From positions 28,604 through 92,603 of the forward strand of contig NW_013651790.1 of assembly GCF_000499385.1 (NCBI RefSeq): DNA of 64,000 nt. The letters run 5' to 3'. Both the position numbers and the translations under genes were made by a program. Below the pieces are notes generated by a model. The model searched no databases. It was not told the origin of the DNA and was given only the letters and a program-made list of their open reading frames with translations. Positions 9,560 to 19,106 of this stretch are shown here, in pieces. Source of the stretch: Eimeria necatrix. Its lineage: Eukaryota > Apicomplexa > Conoidasida > Eucoccidiorida > Eimeriidae. Numbering within the stretch: the first letter of the stretch is position 1; every line of letters begins with the position of its first letter.

Positions 9560-10744
9560 ACGTGGGGGCCCCCGTGGGGTCCTTCAGGCCCATAGCAGCG
9601 GCCTTTTTCGCGGAGCTTCAGCAGCAGCTCGTGGCTTCGCGAGCGCAGCAGCAGTGCCGCTTGCTGTTGCTGCAGCTGGACAAGCAGCAGGTGCAGCAGC
9701 AGCAGCAAGACACACAGGAGCCCTTGCTGCTTCGGGAAACGCAGCAGCAGAGGAGCTGCTGCGCGTGACCACAGGGGCTGAGCGGCAGCAGCTGAAGCAG
9801 TCGTCAGAAGCCGACGCAGCAGCAGCAGCAGCAGCAACAGGAAGTGCAGCAGCAGCAGGAACAGCAGCAGCAGCAGCAGCAGCAGATGCAGACAGCGAGC
9901 AGCAGAATGCGGGGCCCCACAGCAAACCCCCACACAAAGGCTTTTCTTTGGGGGCCCTTCTTTGGGGCGCGGGGGCCCTCAGTGGGGCCCTTTGGGTGGC
10001 AGCTTACATGAAGCAGCACAGCTTGAGTTTTACAGGCAAGTTAGGGTTTAGGGTTTAGGGTTTTGCAGCCAAGCCTTAGGGTTTAGGGTTTAGGGTTTAG
10101 GGTTTAGGGTTTGTGGCTGCAGAGTTCTTGAAGGAAATGTGGCAAGCGGCGGACGCCCAAATGACCAAAACGGCTCAGCAGGTTCAAAACGCCGTAGAAG
10201 ATGTACGCACAGCCAACGTGGCTAGCTAGCTAGGTAGCTAGCTAGCTAGCTAGCTGGCTAGGTAGCTAGCTAGGTAGCTAGCTAGCTAGCCAGCTAGCTA
10301 GCTAGGTAACTGGGCAGCTAGGTAGCTAGCTAGCTGGCTAGTTAGTTAGCTGGTTGGCTAGCTGGCCAGCTGGCCGGCTAGCCAGTTAGCTGGCTGGCCA
10401 GCGAGCTAGCTAGCTGGCCAGGCAGCTGGCTAACTGACTTGCTGGAGGGCTAGATAGATGGCTAGCTCGCTAGCTGGCTAGCTAGCTAGCTAGGCAGGCA
10501 CCGCAGTAGCTGTTTGTGCCACTTTCGGAGCTGCTTAAGAAGTGATTTTGCTTTTGGAAAAGTGGCGGTGAGCTGCTGCAGCAGAGCTGGGGTGTACGTA
10601 CACCGCAGGTGGTGTGCGGAGCCTTTCCCGAAGACCCCGAGCCGCTGCTGCCAGATTTAAAAGAACTTAATTATCCCGAAAACCTCCCGACCCTCGTCTT
10701 GGACTTCGACGGAGTGCTCGCGAAGATCGGGCACGATGTGGGGC

Positions 10745-10781
<37 letters not shown>

Positions 10782-12304
10782 GGGCCGTATAGATCCCGCT
10801 GCGTGTCTGGCTTTCGTCGTTCTGTCGGTCTTGCTGGCGCTAACATGCCATAATAAACAATTAAATAAATAATAAATTAATTAATTAATTAATTAATTAA
10901 TTAATTAATTAATTAATTAATTGCTGAATAAGTTGTTCATCCAGCTTCCCCGGTAGCTGCGGCTAGTGAGCAGTTATGGGCGTTTTGGCCTGTGGGCGTA
11001 TAGGGGGGCTTCTCTGAAGTGCATTTTTCGTGCAGAATACGAAGACTAGGATTAAACAAAACGAGAAAACTAAAATAAAACAAAAACTAAAATAAAAGAG
11101 AACAAAAAACACCAAAGACTGCTTCAGTTGCGTTTGCTGTGCATAGCGGGCTGGGGGCTACAAGCTGAAGAAACGGCCGCACAGCGAACGCCTCGTGGCC
11201 GACTTGTCCCACTTCTTCGAAGTCCTCGTCTGGAGTTCAGACGAACCCCCGGCAGTGCAAATGGCGCTGCAGCAGTGGGGGCTGCCGGTGACGGCTTGTC
11301 TCAGTGCGGACACGATGAGTCGCAGGCCCGGCCGCCGCGTGAAGGCGAGTCAGGGTCTTCAACAGTGCACAAGTTCTCCTTCATTTTCAAAAAAGAAAAG
11401 CCCCCAAAGGCCACTTAGTTCGACTAATTCGCGGATGTTCTCCACAGATTCTCCTGTGGCTTTTTAAAAAAAAAGCCACGCAAAATCCACGCGAAATCAA
11501 TAAGATGGCGCAATTTCTGCACGAGTTCTCCCTTAAAGAAAGAAGAAGGGCCACACAAGTTCCACTGAAATTCAACTTCTTTACTCATATTCAACAGGAG
11601 TTCTCCCTTTAGCTTTTAATAAAAGAAAAGCCACACGAAATCCACTGAAGTTCAACAACGTGTCTCAGTTCAACATGGATTCAACACTAATTCTAGATTT
11701 TCACTCTTTCCAAGTGGAAAGGCGACAGAAAGTCCACTGAAACTCAATAACTGCATTCAAATTCAACATGGATTCAACACAAGTTCCAGCTTTTCACTCT
11801 TTTAAAGCCCGGAAGACGACGCAAGTCTCACTTACTCAACACCATCCAATTTCTTAACTCTTTGACAGCCAGCAATGCGACACAAAGTTAACGATATCTC
11901 CGAATTCAACACTATTCAACTGCAGTATAAGTCCACTTTTTCACTCTTTTAGAGCCAGATATGCGACACAAACTTAATGATACTTCTGAATTCAACACTA
12001 ATTCAAGTTTTTCACTGTTTAAAACCAGAAATTCGACTCCAACTCAACTGAAAATCAACACTATTCAAGTTTTTCACTCATTGAAAGCCAGGAATTCGAC
12101 AAATGCTTGATTGAAATTCAACGCTAACTCAAGCATTTCACTTTTTTGGAGCCAGAACTGCGACACAGACTTAGCGAAAATCCAGAATTCAACACTAATT
12201 CAACTTTGCACAATTCTACTTTTGCACCCTTTTGGAGTCAGAACTGCGGCACCAGCTAAACTGAACTTCAGAATTCAACTCATTCAAAGCGGCGCTGCGG
12301 AGCC

Positions 12305-12342
<38 letters not shown>

Positions 12343-13564
12343 TGCGGCAGCTGAGCTGTTGCGCTGCTGCTGCGCGTTTGCTGCTGCTTGCAGGACCTGA
12401 GCAGGCTGGGCCGGCGCCTGGACCGGCTTGTTTATGTGTCTTGTACTGAAGAAGGCCTTGAGGAGAAGTTTCTTCCGAATTTCATCAAAGTGACGCCTTT
12501 CGAGGGCACGGGTGTGGCTCCCCTCTTGCTTCCTTTCTTTCTTTCGTTTTGTCCTTTTCTCTGCTTCTTCTGTTGCATTCCTTCCGCTTTTTGCTTCCTT
12601 TCTTTGTTTCTTTGCTTCCTTTCTTTGCGTCTTTTCTTGCTTTCATTCTCCTGCTTTCGTGCCTTTTCTTCGTTCCTTTTCTTGCCTTCTTTCTCCTCTC
12701 CGCTTTATTTCTCTCCTCCACAATTTTCTCTTCTTGCTTTCCTTCCCTCCTTCGCTCCATTTCTTTGCTTTCTGCCCTTCTTTTCCTTCTGTGTTTCGCT
12801 TTCTTTGTTTCCCTTTCCTTGCCGTCCGTCCCTCCTTCCCTTCTTTTCCTTCCTCTTTCCTTTTTGCTTATTTTCCTTTCCGTGTCTTCCTTTCTTTCTC
12901 CATTTTCTGTCTTACTTTTCTTTTTTTTCCTGTTTTTGTCTTCTTTTTGTTTTCCAGTCTTTGTTCCATGGTGTTGCTGCAGCCTGTGCGCCTCAACTGT
13001 CTTTCTCTCTATTTCTTTATCTGCCTGTCCTTGCATGTCAGCCTTTTAATCCAATCTTTTTGCCCCTTCGCATCTATTTGTCTTTTGAGCCCTTCAGCTG
13101 CTTCTTTATCAGTTTCCTTGTTTGTTCTTGCCGCCGAGCAGCTGCTGCAGCTGCAGCAGCCAGTGACTGCAGCTGCTGCTGCTGCAGCAGCAGCAGCAAC
13201 AGCTGCTGGTAGCCAGGCCTCCCACTGGCTCCTGCAGCGCCTGTGCGCCTGCGAATGCGCTGCAGCCGCAGAGGCGGAGGAGGACTGCGAGCTGCTGTCG
13301 CTGATTAACTTCTTGAAACACTGTTCGCTGAGTCCCGACGACGTGCGCAGCAGCATCAGCAGGTACGGGGGGGGGGCCCTTCCGGGGGTCGGCAGCAGAT
13401 TCAATGAGGCCAAACGCCTGCAGGAGACCAAGGCCACGCAGCGCAGAAGCATAGGCCGCTTCCTGGGCTTAGCGCAGACCCAGGGGGCCCCCAACTTCCT
13501 CGGCGCGGGGCCCCCGGGAGCGACGCCGGCGGGCCTGGGGGGGCCCCTAGGGGGCCCCAAGTGA
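9294..13564 (+). CDS. TIM50: TIM50, mitochondrial inner-membrane import receptor
   Basis: TIM50 is the intermembrane-space receptor of the TIM23 translocase and hands presequence proteins from TOM to TIM23. Phase-matched exons: 9294-10035, 10123-10202, 10609-10737, 11147-11344, 12394-12511, 13173-13564. Exon 1 is Ala/Gln-rich with scattered Arg and no acidic start, as for a mitochondrial leader, and ends in a transmembrane segment (GALLWGAGALSGALWVAA). The FCP1-like domain follows: LPTLVLDFDGVLAKIG (keeps Asp-x-Asp, which is often degenerate in TIM50), GGYKLKKRPH, HFFEVLVWSS, VKDLSRLGRRL with VVYV-like RLVYVS, then INFLKH and DDVRSSI. The C-terminus is Gly/Pro-rich from GGGGCCCC-type DNA. Two introns appear to use GC donors (CAG|GCAAGT after 10035 and AAG|GCGAGT after 11344). 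The N-terminal start is the first Met of an open frame and is less sure than the domain. Confidence 0.92.
10041..10112 (+). repeat. Two telomere-like arrays forming TIM50 intron 1
   Basis: TTTAGGG blocks at 10041-10062 and 10077-10112 are separated by TTTTGCAGCCAAGCC. They make up nearly the whole 87-bp intron, from just after the GC donor to just before the CTGCAG acceptor. Confidence 0.9.
10218..10500. repeat. GCTAGCTA array in TIM50 intron 2
   Basis: About 280 bp of GCTAGCTAGGTA, GCTGGCTA and GGCCAGC variants, in the same family as the ADA2 intron arrays. Confidence 0.9.
10589..10604. promoter_or_regulatory. GGGGTGTACGTACACC palindrome before a 3' splice site
   Basis: A perfect palindromic core (GGTGTACGTACACC) stands directly before GCAG at 10605-10608, the acceptor of TIM50 exon 3. 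The exon is fixed by the LVLDFDGV motif and by phase. Function is unknown; it could be a splicing element or part of an inserted intron sequence. Confidence 0.55.
10741..10782 (+). repeat. CTG tract near the 5' end of TIM50 intron 3
   Basis: About ten CTG units follow shortly after the proposed donor (GTGGGG at 10738). Confidence 0.8.
10862..10922. repeat. (TTAA)n simple repeat
   Basis: About 60 bp of ATTAATTAATTAATT, self-complementary, in TIM50 intron 3. Confidence 0.95.
11390..12290. repeat. About 75-bp degenerate minisatellite filling TIM50 intron 4
   Basis: Around ten diverged tandem copies share the order AATTCAACACTAATTCAA, then TTTTTCACTCTTTTA, then GAGCCAGAAATGCGACACAA, then ACTxAACTGAAA. 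The first two or three copies, near 11410-11640, also carry AAAGCCACACxAAATCCAC. No frame is conserved through the copies, so it is not a coding repeat. Confidence 0.8.
12300..12340 (+). repeat. CTG tract before TIM50 exon 5
   Basis: About ten CTG units, followed by CTG-rich sequence that ends in the CTGCTTGCAG acceptor at 12393. Confidence 0.8.
12525..13130 (+). repeat. Long pyrimidine-strand tract in TIM50 intron 5
   Basis: About 600 nt made almost wholly of T and C on the sense strand (CTTTCTTTC, TTCCTTTCC and similar). A long antisense open frame here is Lys/Glu/Arg-rich only because of this composition. The tract ends near the TIM50 exon 6 acceptor at 13172. Confidence 0.9.
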
Positions 13565-13934
13565 CCCTGGACCCACTACAACCAATGGGGGGGCCCCAAG
13601 CAGAGCCAAGCAGGCGCCCATGGGGCTGTTGGGGGCCCCTGCTGGAGGCTTAGGGGAGTGCTGTTCTTCTAGTTTGTTTTGGTTGACTTATTTAATCGCT
13701 TCAATATCTTCGCTTCACTGCCGCTGTTGCAGACTCAGCTCCTTTTCAAAATCAATGGGAATAAGTACCTTTTTTGTTTAGGGGCCTCATGGCTGTCCAT
13801 GTTAGTTATAGGCACCCAAGCGTAGGACTCTACTTTGTTTGCTTCGCCTGACGAGCCTTTCAACTTATGTTTGAATTAAGAGGTATGAGCACAGACACTT
13901 TTCTACAGACGCGCCTTGTGCGCCTTTGTCAGGA

Positions 13935-14013
13935 GCTCGTGCAGCAGCACCAGCTGCAGCAGCACCAGCTGCAGCAGCAACAGCTGCAGCAGCACCAGCT
14001 GCAGCAGCAGCAT
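13935..14013. repeat. 15-bp tandem repeat CAGCTGCAGCAGCAC
   Basis: Five near-perfect copies. The reverse frame reads as poly-Ala with Gly and has no other support. Confidence 0.85.
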
Positions 14014-14259
14014 TAGCAGATGCTGCTGCTTCGTTGAGGGAAGACACGCCTTGTACTTGTTGGTACAGCAGCTAGAGCCTTTTTAGCCCGTAGGCCGTTG
14101 GAACTTCGACGCCAAACAAAGTCCAAAAGGACCATCTGCATTCTCCCAATCCATTTTATGTCAGATTATTCGCGTACTCATGCATATGTAATGTACTACA
14201 AATTCATTTATTTCATATTACTCATGAACTCATGTGCATCTGATATACGCGTATACGCA

Positions 14260-14420
14260 CGCATGCATATATAAGGCATACATATACATGTACAGCATTA
14301 TATACATGAACAGCATTATATACATGCATGTGTATATATGTGTGTATGTATATAATACTGTTCATGTATATAATGCTGTTTATGTATATAATGCTGTTCA
14401 TGTACAATATGAATATATAT
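14260..14420. repeat. TATATACATG/ATAATGCTGTTCATG compound microsatellite
   Basis: Alternating copies of ATTATATACATGAACAGC occur on both strands. The left half (about 14292-14330) is roughly the inverse of the right half (about 14350-14403), so the block can fold into a hairpin. Confidence 0.75.
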
Positions 14421-14993
14421 GCATAATGACTTTACAAGCACATACGCACAAACAAGCATATGAGTGTTTTGACGCCTCTGGGTAGAGGTGAAGAAAAAAG
14501 CTGCAGTTGGGCTTCTGCCTAAACCTCAGACAGCCATTTTCCCCCAAGAAAAAAGCCTGAGCCCTAAACTATCATATTTTAAGTAATTTCTGTGTTCTAT
14601 GTGCATGCGTCTGATTATTTTTTTGCGTATCTGTACACACTGATATATGCGTAATATGTGTATATACATATCTAGGTCTGTGCATGCCAAATATATGTAT
14701 ATATATATGTATATATATATATATATATATATTTGCCTATAATGTGTCTGTATCCAGAAAATCTATAATATGAGTTATCATAGTCACTTGCTTGCCGGTG
14801 CATGCACAGATCTGCTGCACTGCTGCGTTGTTGCGAGAATATGTACGGAGAAGCAAGTCAAACTCAGGTGTACATGAGAACAGCTCCGCACTAAAGTTTG
14901 CTGTCTTTGTTTGAAATTAATTAATAATAAAATAAATAAATTCAAAAGAAATTAAAAAGACGCAACTCTGTGTGCGTGTTTCGCTTCTGCCGG

Positions 14994-15306
14994 CTAAGCA
15001 GGTCTTTTGCCTGTTTGTGTCTTCTTGCTATTTGCTGTTGCCGCTGCGCCCCCCGCTGCTCTCTTGAGTCTGGTCCCAGCCTTCAAGTTCGAGGCCTTTG
15101 TTGCTGCTGCTGCTGCTGCTGCTGCAGTGTTGCTGCTGCTTGCCTTTGCCTTCGCACTTATTTGCTTGCACTCTGCGCCTGAGGCCCCACACTGACGCCC
15201 CTCAGACAAAAGGCCCTCCCGCTTCAGCCGCTGCTCCAGCGCAGCAGCTAAGGGCTTAACGAGATACGCAGAAAAGATAGAGAACGCAAGCGAATGGCTG
15301 CTGGGG

Positions 15307-15340
<34 letters not shown>

Positions 15341-15537
15341 GGCTGCTGCTGCTGTGGGCGACAGCAGACGCGGCGGCTGCAGGAAAGGCACTGGGCGCCA
15401 CCCTCTGAGCTGAAATTGCTCTTGCTAGTTTGTTGTGTTTTCGGAGAAGAAAGTCTGTTGTCTTTGCGGAATTAAATCGAACAAATAAGCAGCCGCTGAG
15501 AGCAGCAGACAGGCGCTCGCGGCCCTCCTCAGCAGTC

Positions 15538-15573
<36 letters not shown>

Positions 15574-16109
15574 TCGGCGACGGCTGGCTCTGTTTCAGCA
15601 GCAGCAGCGTCAGAATTCAGCAGCCTGAGGTCGCATGTGCAGTGCAGCCGCCGCAGCACTGCGGGGTGCTGCGCGAGGGCCTGCAGGTTGCTGCGGAGGT
15701 TTGCGTCCAGCTTGCTGGGTGCTGCAGCATCCAGCAGCGGCAGGAAAGATGCAGCAGCAGTTAGCCGTAGGTGGGGCAGCAGCAGCAGCAGCGGGTCCAT
15801 GGGGGTGGCCAGCAGCAAAGAGCCGTCGCCCAGCAGCAGCTGCGGCGGCAGCAGCGCCGAGCAGGTGCCCACGCTTCTGCAGCTTTTGTTTATTTCATAA
15901 ATGACTTCGCCAGAAACAAAGAAGTCCACGGGAACTTCAGGCGCAGACGGGTACGGCAGCGCCAGCGGCTGCAAAGACTGCCAGCTGGCCTTCTTCTGCG
16001 AAGCTGCAGACTCCGGTGGTTTATTTGGTGGGGTTGCTCCTGAGGCTTTGGGGCCACCAGCAAGTACAAGAAGTCGCAACTCGCTCGGGCGAGGAGTTCG
16101 GCCTCCCAT
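14994..16109 (-). CDS. RNase H2 subunit B-like protein
   Basis: RNase H2 removes RNA from RNA:DNA hybrids and single ribonucleotides from DNA; subunit B is a structural partner of the catalytic A subunit and of subunit C. This single-exon frame encodes 371 residues. Residues ~60-105 (VPVDFFVSGEVIYEINKSC, then LLGDGSLLLATPMDP and LLLLLPHL) match the family pattern, in which a strand reading D-G-x-L-x-x-ATP-x-DPL-x-LLP is the hallmark. A middle segment reading FVRFNSAKTTDFLLRKHNK and a later helix FSIFSAYLVKPLAAALEQRL fit the helical C-terminal half. Ala runs encoded by GCA/GCT repeats separate these blocks. The tail is Lys/Arg-rich (KKTQTGKRPA) and could be nuclear-localising; I see no clear PIP box. 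Last gene of the repeat-rich half. A start further upstream in another exon is possible. Confidence 0.72.
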
Positions 16110-19106
16110 TCTGGTGACGGACCCCCTCTGTGCTGTGGAGAGGCCAAAAGTGGCTGAGACAGCCGAAGATTCAATACCGCGAAGTGGGGTGGAAATTGGC
16201 CAGTGTTGCCTTCTTTGCCGCTATATAATAACGGAATTCTTTATTCTTCCACGTTTTCCGGGTGTTCATTTAAATTTCAGGAGAGTTGAGCCAACTTGAG
16301 CGGGTTTCACGCGATAGTGTCACAGACTCCGCTTCGGAAATCGACTGGCGCTGCGCGTGTATGCCTCAGGATTTATATACTCTTTGTCTTGGCATTAAAA
16401 TATGTATCTAATAGCAATAGTCGGAAAAATAACTTTTAGTTCACGCCGCGAGATAGCTGTGAGCTGGTCTGGTTTTTCGCTGAAGTGGCTCTAAGGGCTT
16501 GTGGTGGGTGGAGTGGGGCTGGAGGTTGTGTTTATTTCTCTTCTTGCCGCCTTACAGCTTGACTCAATTTCATCTGAGTTAACGAAATTGGGTGTCCTGG
16601 CAATTTGTGGATTTATGGAGTTGACTCTTTGCAAGAAGCTGAAGTGGGACGCAGGACGCCTCGAACCAGGAAGGTAGCTGGTTATTCAAGCTTCGGTTTA
16701 CTTAGGCCTTGAATACGGCGTTCGCAACTTACAGATTAGTTTTTAGCGGAAATCTGATATAGATTGAATATTTAATGTTACTTTAAGGGTCCTTTTACTC
16801 GGCGAGTCAGTAGTTCCCGTCCTCCCGTGATCATCGATTCCTCAGTTCAAGCTGCACAGTTGCGGCTGCTGCATTTTTGAGTGGTCGCCCGCTGCTTTTA
16901 CCCGCATTTACTTTTCTTAATGTGCCGAAAGTTGCGAGACTTCTATTTGGTTAGCTCTGTAAAGTACTGCTTTGTGCTGGTCAACGTTTCGCCGGCGGTG
17001 GCGGCGTCGAGACTGTGCCTAAAACGGGGATCAGCCTAACACAGGGTCAACAATTTTTATGTGAAGCTGGAAGCATTTGCCAAAACGTGGAAGGAAGGCA
17101 TGCATTCTAAGAATGTTCCATTACGCGAAGTCAGTAGACGCGGGAATAGCAATAGCGGGGAAAGAGAGCCTCAACAATCTGATTGAGACTCCCGCATTTC
17201 CTTCCCGCTTCCTTCAGAGGACTAGCGAGAAAGCAGCACTAGCTAGAAGTCTCCAGATGAGAAGCAATTAGATCTCTGTGTTCAGATACAGGGAGCTGCA
17301 TGCTTCTGCAGGGATAGTGCACGCTCGAGAGCTTCCGGATGTGAGTAACTGTCGAAGTTTCGATAGAGCTTTCACTCGTTACCTTTGTTCCTTCCTGGAA
17401 GTTTTCCTTTTTATCGCACGACTATGGACTATCGCCTTTGAAGCTTGGGCGAAAGTCCCTGCACCCGTTTCTTGTACACTTTATCTCGCCAGCATTAGCC
17501 TGCAAAACAGGGCAATCCTGACCCCTATTTGGCTGCTTAGTGCTCACTGCCTTCAACTTTCTGGGTCCTCACTTTGCCTGCAGTGCGAGAAGATGAAATG
17601 CACAGCCTAACTGCCATAGACAGAAAATTTAGGCTTCTGTGGGTATTCCAGTGCACTCGAAACGCAGTGGATGCTGCATTTGCTTCGACTTTTGGTGTTT
17701 TTCGCTGGTCCTCACCCACAACAAGCGTTTTTCTTTAGGGGCTGTACTGTGGTACTCTACGGCAAAAGATCTGAAATACCTACTGAATTGAATGAGGGTG
17801 AAAGGACCAACATGATAGATTTGCGTATTAAGTGCAGACATACACACAAATGTTGTGTAAGATGCGCGAGAACACATGTTTGCCGATACACATGCATTGA
17901 TGGCACCAATCAGCCTACTGTTCGGCTTGCTTTAAGCACAGTACGGCCGCACAGTCGGCTAGATGTAAATCTATTTTCGTTAAAGAGATCAAACAACAGC
18001 AATATCAGCATGCGACTGCTCCTCTGTCCGTGCAGAGCTGTGTGCCGTATGTTTGCAGTGTATAAATGCATATCGACATCCATGCAAAGCAAATAGAATG
18101 TTAGAAGCAGCCAGCAGTTGCTACCTGATTTTCACTGAAGGCTGCATTGTGTCTACAAGGTCCATGATGCATTGTGTCTTTAGTAAGAAGACATGTCAGT
18201 CTGTATTTTTCATTTACGCGATAAATATTATAACACTACTCCACGTAAAACCAGCTCTCCACCTGCTGCTGAGGGCGCAGGAACAACCCTTAATGCTGTT
18301 TAGCTGTCGAAACTAATGTCTCTTGAGGCCACAATTATACTTCTGAGCAATAAAGAATGTGAGCTTGAAGAACTTCAATGTACTAACTAAGTCAAGGTAG
18401 CTCCAACTGTGCCACGATGTGGAACTGCGTGCGGTGGAACCTGCGCAATGAATTCTTGCACGAATTGGGTACAAATATGTTTGAAATAATTCTCCGTAAA
18501 CAATATTTCCCAGTATCAGTTGAAGTTTAAAGTTGAACATCGGGATTTTTGCTCGTTTACTTCCGCGGGCCTGCACATAGCATTAAGGCACTGTCCCGTG
18601 GCGCCCGCCTACCCAGCTTTCTGCGCTTCCGAAGGCCGCCCCAGTCTTCTTTACTTCCACTGCCCCCCGCTTTGCAAATAACTGAATGTTTGATAAAATA
18701 ATATGCTAATTGACAGTTTCAAAGAGGAGTTTCAACTACGCCACGCGGGTGACCTGCACAAGGACTGGCCCCCTTTTCCCTGAGCATGCATCGGGGCTTC
18801 AGCCCCACACCAGCAAAGGGATTTGCAATTTTCCTCTACAGCCAACATGTAAAATATAGTAAAGTTGCGTGCTGAGCCTCTATCACTGCCACAGGAGTAA
18901 GAGGCATGCCCAACATAACAGTTTCTGCCCTAGCCTGCTGCGGCCGTCGCAGAAGTCTCGAGATATGAGGTTCCCCTGGGGATGCCTAGCTCACTAAACT
19001 AGAGCTCCTGCGTTTTCAGAAGAGCAATTTTCACAAACTAGCCAGGATCTACTGCAGGTCCCTGGCTGTGGCTCTGTAAGGGCGCCTCCCTTCCGTTCTT
19101 GGCAAC
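16110..19106. other. Start of the repeat-poor segment, no supported gene
   Basis: About 3 kb of mixed-composition sequence without CAG/CTG runs or GCTA arrays. The open frames are short (up to about 140 codons, at 17671-18096), cysteine/serine-rich and lack domain signatures. It lies between the divergent starts of the RNase H2B-like gene and NOL6, so promoters of both are expected here, but I cannot point to them. Confidence 0.6.

Larger units (their letters stand above)
13565..14993. other. Intergenic region with microsatellites
   Basis: Lies between the TIM50 stop and the end of the RNase H2B-like gene, so the two genes converge here. It holds a 15-bp repeat (CAGCTGCAGCAGCAC) at about 13935-14013, ATATAC/TATATACATG repeats at about 14260-14420, and a TATA run at about 14692-14732. 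I see no supported gene. Confidence 0.7.

Noticed and set aside
7961..10112. TTTAGGG arrays as a chromosome end
   Set aside because: The arrays are short, interrupted, in both orientations and flanked by exons of ADA2 and TIM50, so they are interstitial.
12485..13036. Lys/Glu/Arg-rich minus-strand open frame of 183 codons
   Set aside because: This is the purine strand of the pyrimidine tract in TIM50 intron 5. Its composition alone explains the lack of stops.
17671..18096. 141-codon plus-strand open frame
   Set aside because: Cysteine-rich without domain pattern, no splice partner and no family resemblance; probably a chance frame.
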